Part shown: piece by piece, positions 41,348 through 49,733 of the stretch
Position numbering within the stretch: position 1 is the stretch's first letter
Layout: every line of letters begins with the position of its first letter
DNA from: Nocardiopsis listeri NBRC 13360
GTDB taxonomy: Bacteria > Actinomycetota > Actinomycetes > Streptosporangiales > Streptosporangiaceae
Reading direction: 5' to 3'
Assembly (NCBI RefSeq): GCF_001570765.1
Contig: NZ_BCSH01000001.1
Coordinates: 124,001 to 188,000, forward strand
DNA length: 64,000 bases
Notes under the pieces: generated by a model
Told to the model about the DNA's origin: nothing
The model's input: the letters and a program-made list of their open reading frames with translations, nothing else
Database searches by the model: none
Program-made: the position numbers and the translations under genes

Positions 41348-43393
41348 ATGGATTTCTCCTCTCCCGCCCTACCGCCGAACGTCGCTCCCCTGACCGACGG
41401 CGACCCGCTCCAGGTCGGCCCTTACCGCCTGATCGGGCGGCTCGGAGCCGACGGTCTGGGCACCCTCTACGCCGCCGTCTCGCCGGACCACGAGACGTTG
41501 GCCCTGAAGATCGCCGACGCCGAATGGACCGATGGCGCCGACGCCGCCGAAGAGGTCGCGCTCATGCGCCAGGTCGGTGGTGTGTGCACCGTCCCGGTCC
41601 GGGACAGCGGTGTCCACGAGGGACGCCCGTGGTCGGCCGTCGGGTACATCCCCGGGGTCGAGCTGTGGCAACGCATGCGCGGTCGGGGACCCTTCAGCGG
41701 GAACCAGCTCCTCGTCCTCGCCGCCGGGATGGCCGAGGCCCTCGCCGGCTTCCACTCCCTGGGCCTGGTGCACGGGGACATGCGCCCGGGCAACGTGGTC
41801 GTGGCCGCGGACGGCCCCAAGGTCCTCGACTACGGCATCGTCCGCCGCATCGACCCGAGCGCGCCCACCCAGAGCGCCCAGAGCCTGGGTTGGCTGGCCC
41901 CCGAGCGCTACGAGAGGGCCGCCACCTCCACCGCCACAGACGTGCACGGGTGGGCCGGTCTGGTGGTCTACGCCGCCACCGGTACCCCGCCGTTCGGCCC
42001 CAACCCCGCCGGCCACGTGCCCGGGCGGGTCCCCGGACAGATCGTGTGGGAGATGGCGGCCCGTGCCCGCGAGGCGCGCGTGGACCTGAGCGCCCTCCCC
42101 GAGGAACTGCGCCCGCTGCTCGAACGCGCGTTCTCCCCCGATCCCGGCCGCCGTCCCTCCGCGGACGAGGCTTACCTGGAATGCCTGCTGCTGCTCGGTA
42201 TCGACGAACGGGCCACCGCGGACACCTGGCCCGACCGATTGCGCGCGCTCATCGCCGAACACTGGTCCGCCCAGAACATCCCCCCGCACGATCCGGTGAC
42301 CTGGACCAACGCCGCCCTGGCCCAGACCGCGACCGAGCCGGAGCCCTTCCGTGACGCCGCCGCCGGTACTCCGGTCCCGGCCCAAGCCCCGCACCCGGAG
42401 CCCGAACCGGACGCCAACGCCTACCTGTTCGGGGCCCGGGGCGAACCCGGAGCCGCGAACCACACCCAGGAGCTGGTGCTCGAAGAGGACGAGGAGACAG
42501 CCGGCGGGCCGCGCGTGGGCCTGTGGCTGGTGGTCGGCGCGGTCGGCATGGCCCTGGCGCTGGGCATCGGCTACCTGCTGTTCGAGACGCTCGGCGACGC
42601 CGAGACCGAGAACGTCGTGGCCGAGGAACCCGACCGGAGCTCCGCGGGCGGGGGCGCCCAGGAGACGGAACCGGAACCCGAACCGGCCGAGCCCGAACCC
42701 ATGTCCTGCGACGACACCGAGCGGATCGACGCCCAGGAGGCCCGGGCGCAGTGGCGTCCGTTCGACCCACAGGCCACCGCGACCGAGACCTACCTCGAAC
42801 TGCTCACCCCGGGGCCGGAGGGCACCCCGATAGTCGATCCCGAGATCTGGCCCTTCGTCTACCCGGTCGACCACGACACCGTCGACTACGGGTTGGCCAC
42901 GCCGGGCCTGAGCGCGTTCCCCGTTCTGTCCGTGTGCATGACCCGGGTGGCTCCGGCCGCCGACGGGGCCGAGTTCTCGGTGGAGCTGCGCTACCACCCC
43001 GACGTGGGCAGCCACAACGTGTACGCCGAGGACTTCCTGACCCTCGTGCCGCTCGACCCCGCGGAGAACGCCGGGGTCGACAAGGAGGTCCACCGAGGCG
43101 GCACCGGGAGCGAGCTGGAAGCACCCCTGACCCCCCTGACCGTGCTGGGCCCGGACCACCCCTCCGAGACACTGACCGTGTACATCTCCGGAGCCCCCGA
43201 ACGCGGAGGGGTGGCCTACCGGCCGGCCGCGCACTCGGGGCCGCTGGCGCACGAGATGAGCGGACACTGCTACGACGTGGACGGCACCCTGGAGTGGCGC
43301 GACGAGGAGGCGATGGGCTCGGGCTTCTTCGCGGTTCCGGACACCTCGCTGGAGTCCAACACCATGATGAACTGCCCCGTCGACGAGGGCTGA
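41348..43393 (+). CDS. Ser/Thr kinase-like receptor with degenerate catalytic motifs
   Basis: A 681-residue protein. The kinase fold occupies residues 20-285: GRLGADGLGTLYA, LALKIADAEW (ATP Lys), HGDMRPGN at 142-149 (instead of HRDLKPxN) and DYG at 161-163 (instead of DFG). The catalytic Asp144 and metal Asp161 remain, so weak activity is possible. A Pro/Glu-rich linker leads to one membrane segment (VGLWLVVGAVGMALALGIGYLLF, written here in part) and an acidic external domain of about 250 residues with Cys residues at the ends (MSCDDTERI and MMNCPVDEG), which may form a disulfide. It probably senses an extracellular signal. Confidence 0.8.
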   Translation: MDFSSPALPPNVAPLTDGDPLQVGPYRLIGRLGADGLGTLYAAVSPDHETLALKIADAEWTDGADAAEEVALMRQVGGVCTVPVRDSGVHEGRPWSAVGYIPGVELWQRMRGRGPFSGNQLLVLAAGMAEALAGFHSLGLVHGDMRPGNVVVAADGPKVLDYGIVRRIDPSAPTQSAQSLGWLAPERYERAATSTATDVHGWAGLVVYAATGTPPFGPNPAGHVPGRVPGQIVWEMAARAREARVDLSALPEELRPLLERAFSPDPGRRPSADEAYLECLLLLGIDERATADTWPDRLRALIAEHWSAQNIPPHDPVTWTNAALAQTATEPEPFRDAAAGTPVPAQAPHPEPEPDANAYLFGARGEPGAANHTQELVLEEDEETAGGPRVGLWLVVGAVGMALALGIGYLLFETLGDAETENVVAEEPDRSSAGGGAQETEPEPEPAEPEPMSCDDTERIDAQEARAQWRPFDPQATATETYLELLTPGPEGTPIVDPEIWPFVYPVDHDTVDYGLATPGLSAFPVLSVCMTRVAPAADGAEFSVELRYHPDVGSHNVYAEDFLTLVPLDPAENAGVDKEVHRGGTGSELEAPLTPLTVLGPDHPSETLTVYISGAPERGGVAYRPAAHSGPLAHEMSGHCYDVDGTLEWRDEEAMGSGFFAVPDTSLESNTMMNCPVDEG

Positions 43394-43396
43394 CCC

Positions 43397-44560
43397 CTAC
43401 TCACCCGTACGACCGGGCAGGTGGATCCCGGCGTAGACCCGTCGACGCAGCAGCGTCTCGGCCGGACCGCGTCCGCCGCGTCGTCGGGACAGGTCGGCCC
43501 ACACCAATGTCGCCGCCCACGTCGTCACCGCCACAGCGGCGGCGGTCGAGGCGCTCGCCGTCGCGCCCCAACCCAGCCCGTAGGGCGCGAACACCAGGGT
43601 GAACACCACCGCCTGCGTCAGATAGCAGCTCAGGGAACGCTCGCCCACGGCGGCGACCGCCAGTACCAACGGGTGTTCGGTCGCGTTCGCGTTGGACACC
43701 CCGAGCGCGACCAGGGCGATGAGGGCGGCCCAACCGGCCCCACCCGCCCAGCCGACCGCGTCGTGCAGGATCCACAGGGCCGGCTCGACCCCCGGGCCCG
43801 GGTTCGGCACCAGGGACGCGCCGACCAGGGCGTCCGGTAGGCCGCCCGCCACCGCGAGCCCCAGACCGACGACGACGGTGCGCACCAGCAGGCTCCGGTG
43901 CTGTTCGGGGTGCTCCAGGATCCGGTGGCGCCCGGCCCACACGCCCACCAGCAGCGGGGGCATCACCACCGACAACAGGGTCACGGGTGTGTACAGCACC
44001 CACTCGGTGAAGCGTTCGCCCATCGCCGCCACGAAGTCCGACTCCACCAGGGAGGGCGCCGCGGCGTACGCGGCCGCGCCCTCCTCCTCGCCCTGACCGC
44101 CCAGGACGAAGGTGAGCAGGGAGTTCAGGGCCACCGAGCCCACCGCGAACACGCCGGCCGCCCACAACAGCGTCCGGTCACCGACCCGCAGGAAGAGCAG
44201 GAACAGCACCAGCGACAACCCGTAGGCACCGATGACGTCCACCGGCAACAGCAGCACCCCGTGCGCCAGGCCGATCAGCAACATCCACAGGCCGCGCCGG
44301 TGCAGCACCGTCCGCACGTGCACCCACCCGCCCCCCGCCTCGGTGACCCGGCGGGCGATCCACACCATGCCGTAGCCGAACAGCAACGAGAACAGCGGGA
44401 TCGCCCGGCCGTTCACCAGGAGGGACTGGACGAAGATGATCGCCTGGTCGCCCACGCCCCGAACCGTGTCGGCGTGGGTGAGGAAGAACCGCGCGTTGAC
44501 CAGCGCGATGAACAGCAACATGAAGCCACGGGCAAGGTCTGGGGCGAGGGAACGCCTCAT
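43397..44560 (-). CDS. DUF418-family integral membrane protein
   Basis: A 387-residue membrane protein with about ten hydrophobic segments. It begins RRSLAPDLARGFMLLFIALV and contains LFSLLFGYGMVWIARR, both typical of the DUF418/YeiB family, and ends with a Pro/Arg-rich cytoplasmic tail. The function of this family is not settled; members resemble acyltransferase-like (AT3) membrane proteins in shape. The start ATG has GGAGAG about 5 bases upstream; a longer frame above it has no coding character. It converges on the kinase gene with a 3-base gap. Confidence 0.85.
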   Translation of the reverse strand: MRRSLAPDLARGFMLLFIALVNARFFLTHADTVRGVGDQAIIFVQSLLVNGRAIPLFSLLFGYGMVWIARRVTEAGGGWVHVRTVLHRRGLWMLLIGLAHGVLLLPVDVIGAYGLSLVLFLLFLRVGDRTLLWAAGVFAVGSVALNSLLTFVLGGQGEEEGAAAYAAAPSLVESDFVAAMGERFTEWVLYTPVTLLSVVMPPLLVGVWAGRHRILEHPEQHRSLLVRTVVVGLGLAVAGGLPDALVGASLVPNPGPGVEPALWILHDAVGWAGGAGWAALIALVALGVSNANATEHPLVLAVAAVGERSLSCYLTQAVVFTLVFAPYGLGWGATASASTAAAVAVTTWAATLVWADLSRRRGGRGPAETLLRRRVYAGIHLPGRTGE

Positions 44561-44770
44561 GGGTCTCTCCGAGGGGTGAGGTGTGCGAGGGGACGACCTC
44601 GAAACTACGGAGCCGTGAGTAGGGAACCCATGGGGCGGAGGCGAGACCTCCGGTGGGGTTCCCCCTACCCGCACGGCCGGTTAAAGTGGTGGGGCGTCGC
44701 GTGTCCCGAACCAAGAGCAGTGGGCCGGTCGGTCGACATGGAGGCGCCTGAATTCTTCGGGGAGCCAATC

Positions 44771-44800
44771 GTGAGCCACTACTTCGCGTACGGAATCTGA
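44771..44800 (+). pseudogene. Remnant of a gamma-glutamylcyclotransferase-type (GGCT/AIG2) gene
   Basis: GGGGAG stands 6 bases before a GTG that opens MSHYFAYGI and then stops. Nine residues are too few to be an enzyme, but YFAYG is the conserved start of GGCT/AIG2 proteins (usually YFAYGSN). The rest of the gene is absent. It could also be a short leader peptide; the two hairpins that follow immediately would fit an attenuator. Both readings are inferences. Confidence 0.35.
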
Positions 44801-44834
44801 GCGGCTGAACCGCTCGCGGCCCTCTCCGGGCCGC
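44799..44834 (+). terminator. Two adjacent hairpins after the nine-codon ORF
   Basis: GAGCGG/CCGCTC with a 5-base loop is followed at once by GCGGCCC/GGGCCGC with a 5-base loop. They may terminate or attenuate transcription toward the hemerythrin gene. Confidence 0.5.
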
Positions 44835-45040
44835 CGCACCGCCCGGCGTCTTGACCGGCGGCCTCCCCGAACACCATTCGCCTCGGCGCTTTACGTGCGC
44901 TCTCTTCGCCTTGCCCCGCCAGACCAGTCCACGTCGCTTCGGCCACAGCGCTTCGGCCACGCCGTGCCGGACAGCGCCTTGGACGGCGATACCTCGTGTG
45001 CTCGGGGTCGGCCGCCTCCACTCACTCAGGAGGTACTTCC

Positions 45041-45625
45041 ATGACCGACCAGACCACTCAGTCCGACCGATCCGACCAGACCACTCAGACCGACAGGCCC
45101 CATCCGCACACCCGTCCCGAACCGGTGGTGGAACTCCAACCCGCCGCCCTGGAGAGCGTCGGGGAGGTCACCAATCTCGCCGAGAAGCTGTTCGAGGTGC
45201 ACGGGTGGCTGCGCGGCCAGCTCGACCGGGTCCGAGACGAGGCCGAGGCGTACCTGGCCGAACACGCCGGAACCGGCGCCCCGGTGGGACTCGACCTACA
45301 GATCCGCCGGCACTGCCTGGCGTTCTGCCAATCACTGCACTTCCACCACACCGGCGAGGACGGTGTCTTCCCGGGGCTCGCCCAGGGCTACCCTCACCTG
45401 CGCGAACCCATCGAGCGGTTGATCGCCGAACACCGGGTCGTGGACCGGATCCGCGGCGAGCTGGAGCGGCTGTCGGCCGACCTGGCCACCGCCGACCCGG
45501 ACCTCTTCCGCGCCGAACTCGACCGGATGTCCCGGGAGCTGAACGCCCACCTGGACTTCGAGGAGGAGAGCCTGATCCCGGTCCTGTCCCAGATCCCCTT
45601 CCCGCCGCCCGTCCCCGCGGAGTGA
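45041..45625 (+). CDS. Hemerythrin (HHE) domain protein
   Basis: A 194-residue protein with the hemerythrin four-helix bundle. The di-iron ligands are visible as VHGWLRGQLD (His), SLHFHHTGEDGVFPGL (His and Glu), LIAEHRVVDRIRGEL (His) and LNAHLDFEEESLIPVL (His and Glu). The first 35 residues are a polar extension. In bacteria, HHE proteins bind oxygen, nitric oxide or iron; actinobacterial stand-alone members are linked to oxidative or nitrosative stress. AGGAGG lies 9 bases before the ATG. It converges on tadC. Confidence 0.9.
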   Translation: MTDQTTQSDRSDQTTQTDRPHPHTRPEPVVELQPAALESVGEVTNLAEKLFEVHGWLRGQLDRVRDEAEAYLAEHAGTGAPVGLDLQIRRHCLAFCQSLHFHHTGEDGVFPGLAQGYPHLREPIERLIAEHRVVDRIRGELERLSADLATADPDLFRAELDRMSRELNAHLDFEEESLIPVLSQIPFPPPVPAE

Positions 45626-45635
45626 CCCGCCAGGG

Positions 45636-46532
45636 TCAGCCGCCGAGGAGACTGCCGAAGTCGATGTCGCTGCCCAGGATCATCGACCCGACGATGAGGA
45701 TGAGCAGTCCCGGCAACAGGGTCGTGGCGGTCACCACCGTCACGCGCGGGTTGAGCTGCTGAGCCTTGCGACGCATGTACTGGGCGTCCTCGCGACGCAT
45801 GTCCTGGCTGATATCGACCAGGGTGTCGCTGAGCGGGGCGCCCAGTTCCTCGGCCTGCTGGATGGCGGTCACGAACTTGCTGAGGGACTCGTTGCGGTTG
45901 CGGCGACGCAGGGCGTCGAACGCCTCCCGGCGGGATGTGCCCAGCTCCATCTGGCGCAGCGCGATGACGAACTCGCCGGAGAGCACACCCGGCATGGAGT
46001 CGGCGACCCGGGCCACGGCGGCGCGGAACGACATGCCCGCGCTCACGGTCACCGCGAGCACGTCCAGGAAGTCCGGCAGTTGTGACTGCACCTGGTCGGC
46101 CCGCTCCTGGGCCTTGACGTACATGCTCAGGTCGGTCAGACCCACGAAGGCCAGCATCACCAGGCCGAACATGGCGTTGTCGGACAGGAACAGCAGTACC
46201 GACAGGCTGCCGTAGAGCGCGACCTCGCCGATCTTGCGCCGGACGTACCGTTCCACGGTCAGCCCGTCGACCCGGCCGGACGCCTCGATCCGGTCGTGGA
46301 TGGATCCACGGCGCTTGTCGGTGAGCGAGGCCAGGACCGAACCCGCCAAGGGGCGGCCGATCGCCTCGGTGATCCGGTGCAGGAAGAACGTCTCGTCGCT
46401 CTTGACGACGGGACGCGTGGTCGGCTCGTCCACCGGCACGCGCGTCTTCGACATGCTCAGGTGCAGGCCATAACAGGCGAGCACCACCAGCAACGCCGAC
46501 GCCAGTGCCACCAGCAGGGGGAGCAGGTTCAT
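45636..46532 (-). CDS. tadC: Tad pilus inner-membrane protein TadC
   Basis: A 298-residue type II secretion F-domain protein. The central cytoplasmic segment carries LPDFLDVLAVTVSAGMSF and ELGTSRREAFDALRRRN, typical of TadC, and the last two helices are FLLxxx-type with VTAxTLLPGLLILIVGSMIL. With TadB it forms the membrane platform on which the ATPase TadA acts to push pilins out. It is the last gene of the Tad operon. The ATG start is near the preceding gene's stop (25 bases). Confidence 0.9.
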   Translation of the reverse strand: MNLLPLLVALASALLVVLACYGLHLSMSKTRVPVDEPTTRPVVKSDETFFLHRITEAIGRPLAGSVLASLTDKRRGSIHDRIEASGRVDGLTVERYVRRKIGEVALYGSLSVLLFLSDNAMFGLVMLAFVGLTDLSMYVKAQERADQVQSQLPDFLDVLAVTVSAGMSFRAAVARVADSMPGVLSGEFVIALRQMELGTSRREAFDALRRRNRNESLSKFVTAIQQAEELGAPLSDTLVDISQDMRREDAQYMRRKAQQLNPRVTVVTATTLLPGLLILIVGSMILGSDIDFGSLLGG

Positions 46533-46557
46533 CCGACTTCCTTCGGGGGATTCGGGG

Positions 46558-47502
46558 CTACATCTTGAACTTGGTGATCCGGGACACCGCCACGAATCCG
46601 ATGACGAACAGGGTCGCCACGACCAGCAGCAGCCCGATCCCGGCCGGCTGGGAGGTCATGGTGCGCATGATGCCCGGCTGGATCATGTTGAGCAGGAACA
46701 AGGCACCCACCGACATGAACCCCAACGCCCACACGGTGCTGGTCGTCTCGGACAGGATGGTGCGCACCTCGCGCCGCGTCTCCTTGCGGTTCTCCAAGGT
46801 GGTCGAGATGTTGCGCAGCGCACTGACCAGCGAACCACCCGACCTGGACGCCACGATCAGGGTGGAGAGCAACACGCCGAGCTCTCGGGAGGGCATACGT
46901 TCGCGCAGTTCGGCTACGGACTCCTCGAAGCTCGCCCCCAGCTTCATCGACTCGGCCATGCGACCGAGCTCCTCACCGGCGGGCCCGTCGAGCTCGTCGG
47001 CGGCGATGGCCACCGCGGTGGGCAGGGCCAGCCCGGCGGAGGTGGCGTTGCCCAGCACCCGCGCCAGGTCGGGCAGCTGACCGGTGAACTCCTCGCGGCG
47101 CTTGGCCTCGGCCCGGCTCAGGTAGGAGAAGAACAGGAACCCCACCCCCACCGCGGCCAGCAACCCGAACATCGGGGCGAGGATCTGCCAGACCACGATG
47201 ACGGCGAGCAGCGCTCCGCCCACCAACGCGACCAGGAAGGTGGACAGCCGCGTTTCGGTGCCCGAACGGGCCAGGCGGCGACTGAGCCGGGCACCCCACT
47301 GGGTGCGGTGCAGCGCCACGTCCAGGCGCGCCATCGGAGTGGAGGCGTCGTACTCGGCCTGGGCCAAGGCACTGCGTGCCGCGATGAGACGGCGCTGATC
47401 GGAGCTGGCCACGAACTCCCGGATCGCCCACAGCAACACGGCCAGAACCAGAGCGACCCCACCGAGGATCGCTGCGAACTGCCAGGTCACGCTGACTCCC
47501 AT
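46558..47502 (-). CDS. tadB: Tad pilus inner-membrane protein TadB
   Basis: A 314-residue GSPF-domain protein. N-terminal helix, then three or four more hydrophobic segments, with the conserved cytoplasmic segment GQLPDLARVLGNATSAGL and SKxGASFEESVAELRERMP-like sequence (LGASFEESVAELRERMP). It pairs with TadC. The order TadA-TadB-TadC is kept as in other actinobacterial Tad loci. ATG start. Confidence 0.9.
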   Translation of the reverse strand: MGVSVTWQFAAILGGVALVLAVLLWAIREFVASSDQRRLIAARSALAQAEYDASTPMARLDVALHRTQWGARLSRRLARSGTETRLSTFLVALVGGALLAVIVVWQILAPMFGLLAAVGVGFLFFSYLSRAEAKRREEFTGQLPDLARVLGNATSAGLALPTAVAIAADELDGPAGEELGRMAESMKLGASFEESVAELRERMPSRELGVLLSTLIVASRSGGSLVSALRNISTTLENRKETRREVRTILSETTSTVWALGFMSVGALFLLNMIQPGIMRTMTSQPAGIGLLLVVATLFVIGFVAVSRITKFKM

Positions 47503-47554
47503 CGGGTCGGGCCCGGCACTGAGGCCGAGGATCGGGGGGTACGGGGAGAAGTGG

Positions 47555-48880
47555 TCACCGGTGTCCTCCGCCAGGGCCGTCGGAGACCACGCCGAACACC
47601 GAGGGGATGCTCTCGCCGACGTGGTAGATCCGACCGGCGACGTGGCGTGGCAGGGGATGGTGACGGAACTCGCCCTTCACGTCGTGGTCCGCCCCGGCGG
47701 GCAACGACGCGAACTCCAACAGCGAGTCCAGCCGGAACTCCTCGCTGCGGCGCGAGGACACCACGGCCACCTCGGAGACACGACGCGACCCGTCGGGCCA
47801 TCGGCCCAGGTGCACGATCGCGTCCACCGCGTTGTTGATCTGGTCGCGCAGCGCGTTGTAGGGGACCCGGCCGTCGCCCAGGGTGGCCAGGGTCTGGATC
47901 CGGTGGATGGCGTCCTCGGCCGAGTTGGCGTGCACCGTCACCAGGGAACCGTCGTGGCCGGTGTTCATGGCCTGAAGCATGTCGATCGTCTCGGACCCGC
48001 GGACCTCACCGACGATGATGCGATCCGGGCGCATCCGCAACGCGTTGCGCACCAGGTCGCGGATGGCGATCTCGCCGCGTCCCTCGATGTTGGCGGGCCG
48101 CGACTCCAACCGCACCACGTGGTCCTGCATCAACTGGAGTTCGGCGGAGTCCTCGATGGTGACGATGCGTTCGGTGCTGGGCACGAACGCCGACAGGGCG
48201 TTGAGGAAGGTGGTCTTACCGGTGCCGGTACCACCCGAGACCACGATGTTGAACCGGGCCCGGACCATCGCCGACAGCAGCACGCCCGTGGCCTGGTCCA
48301 GGCTGCCCATGCGCACCAGGTCTTCGATGGGGTAGGGCTTGGGGAAGCGTCGGATGGTCAGCACCGGACCCGACAACGACAACGGCGGGATGATGACGTT
48401 GACGCGTTCGCCGCTGGGCAGACGGGCGTCGACCATCGGGGACGACTCGTCCACGCGCCGGTTCACCAGCGAGACGATCCGGTCGATGGTCTGGTAGAGC
48501 TGCTCCTCGCCGTTGAAGGTCGCGTCGATGCGCTCCATCCGGCCCGCGCGTTCCACGAACACGTTGTCGGGGCCGTTCACCATGATCTCGGTGATGGTCT
48601 CGTCGGCGAGCAGGGGTTCGAGCACACCCAGACCCAACGCCTCGTCCACGACCCGTCGGGTGAGGATCGAACGTTCCCGGTCCGACAGCACCGGCCCCTC
48701 GCGGGACAGGATGTGCCCGACGACCTTCTCCAGGCGAACCCTGCGCTGGGCCAGGGTCAGCCGTGACAGGTCCTCCAGGTTGATCTCGGCCAAGAGTCGC
48801 CGCCGCCAGTGCGTCACACTGCTCCGGTCGGCCCGTTCCTCGTTGGAACGGTCCTCTTCCAGGCGGTCCTTCAGCCCCAT
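47555..48880 (-). CDS. tadA: Tad pilus ATPase TadA/CpaF
   Basis: A 441-residue secretion ATPase of the VirB11/CpaF type. N-terminal domain with LGPL-like segment [20 protein letters not shown], then Walker [18 protein letters not shown], Asp-box [13 protein letters not shown], Walker [15 protein letters not shown] and the His-box [18 protein letters not shown]. It powers assembly or secretion through TadB/TadC. The ATG after GAGGAGG was chosen; an upstream GTG would add 13 residues. Confidence 0.95.
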   Translation of the reverse strand: MGLKDRLEEDRSNEERADRSSVTHWRRRLLAEINLEDLSRLTLAQRRVRLEKVVGHILSREGPVLSDRERSILTRRVVDEALGLGVLEPLLADETITEIMVNGPDNVFVERAGRMERIDATFNGEEQLYQTIDRIVSLVNRRVDESSPMVDARLPSGERVNVIIPPLSLSGPVLTIRRFPKPYPIEDLVRMGSLDQATGVLLSAMVRARFNIVVSGGTGTGKTTFLNALSAFVPSTERIVTIEDSAELQLMQDHVVRLESRPANIEGRGEIAIRDLVRNALRMRPDRIIVGEVRGSETIDMLQAMNTGHDGSLVTVHANSAEDAIHRIQTLATLGDGRVPYNALRDQINNAVDAIVHLGRWPDGSRRVSEVAVVSSRRSEEFRLDSLLEFASLPAGADHDVKGEFRHHPLPRHVAGRIYHVGESIPSVFGVVSDGPGGGHR

Positions 48881-48915
48881 GTTCCTCGTTTCCTCCTCGG
48901 TGGACGGGCCACGCG

Positions 48916-49269
48916 TCACATGTTCGGCATGTCCACCCGACGGGTCAGTGTCACGTTCAGGTCCACCGAGAACACGATCGGCAGCGAGTGCGATACCTCG
49001 ACGTAGAACCCGTCACTGTCATTGGTGCCGCTGGTGACGGTCGCTTCGTCCAACCAACTCGGCAAGGCCTGATGGGCGGCCTCCTCGGTGCCCTCCCGGG
49101 CCCCGGCGCGCGCCGCGGACTCCAGCCGTTCGATCGCCACGAACGAGATGAAGGCCTCGAAGGCGACCACCACGGTGAGCAGCAGGATCGGCAGGACCGC
49201 GGCGAATTCCAGGATGGGGCCGCCACGGTCGGCGTCCCGACGCGCTCGGGGGGAGAGGAGGTGTCTCAC
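48916..49269 (-). CDS. TadE-like pseudopilin
   Basis: A 117-residue protein with a TadE leader: residues 1-16 end in DRG, then GPILEFAAVLPILLLTVVV, Glu at +5. The rest has a short helix (ERLESAARAGAREGTEEAA) and a beta tail. TadE/F proteins are minor pseudopilins needed for pilus assembly or secretion. It starts with GTG overlapping the stop of the other TadE gene (GTGA). Confidence 0.88.
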   Translation of the reverse strand: MRHLLSPRARRDADRGGPILEFAAVLPILLLTVVVAFEAFISFVAIERLESAARAGAREGTEEAAHQALPSWLDEATVTSGTNDSDGFYVEVSHSLPIVFSVDLNVTLTRRVDMPNM

Positions 49270-49733
49270 GAGTCGTCCTCCTCCGGCTCCGTGCCGGGTG
49301 GCTCCGCGCCCGGTGGCGGCTCGACGACGCCGTCACGCGGGACGACCTCGGTGACGACCCTCGCCTCACCCGCGATGTCCCAGGGGCCGGTCGTACCGGG
49401 AAGGAACACCGGCATCGCCACGGTCACCCGGGCGTAGCGTGCGCCGTCGCGCTCCACGATGGAGGTGGTGAGCACGTCGGGGGCGTCCCATGGCGAGAGC
49501 ACGCGCTTGCGGGCCTCCTCGTCGATGCGCTCCACGTCGTCGGGGGTGACCGCGGCCTGGCGCGCGGCCTCGGCCGCGCCGTGCGAGGCGTACATGGAGG
49601 TGAGGCCGATGAGCAGCACCTGCCACACCAGGGCCAACGCCAACATCATGAAGGGCACCATGGCGGCGAACTCCACGATGATCGCGCCCCGGTCGTCGCG
49701 ACGCGAGGGGGCGCCGCCGCGTCGCTCAGCCAC
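49266..49733 (-). CDS. TadE-like pseudopilin
   Basis: A 155-residue protein with the same leader plan: residues 1-16 end in DRG, then AIIVEFAAMVPFMMLALAL (Glu +5). It continues with a helix (HGAAEAARQAAVTPDD) and a Pro/Glu-rich end. The GTG start was chosen because it fits the leader and overlaps the end of tadZ by 8 bases. Having two TadE-like genes side by side is common in actinobacterial Tad loci (TadE and TadF roles). Confidence 0.87.
   Translation of the reverse strand: MAERRGGAPSRRDDRGAIIVEFAAMVPFMMLALALVWQVLLIGLTSMYASHGAAEAARQAAVTPDDVERIDEEARKRVLSPWDAPDVLTTSIVERDGARYARVTVAMPVFLPGTTGPWDIAGEARVVTEVVPRDGVVEPPPGAEPPGTEPEEDDS

Larger units (their letters stand above)
44561..45040. other. 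Intergenic region with gene remnant and two hairpins
   Basis: About 480 bases upstream of both the DUF418 and hemerythrin genes. It holds a very short ORF that looks like the start of a decayed gene, and two adjacent hairpins (both listed). A ribosome site AGGAGG and the hemerythrin start close the region. Confidence 0.4.

Noticed and set aside
41369-43267. A 632-codon minus-strand frame opposite the second kinase gene
   Set aside because: Mirror of a kinase-like gene with strong motifs; Gly/Arg-rich low-complexity product.
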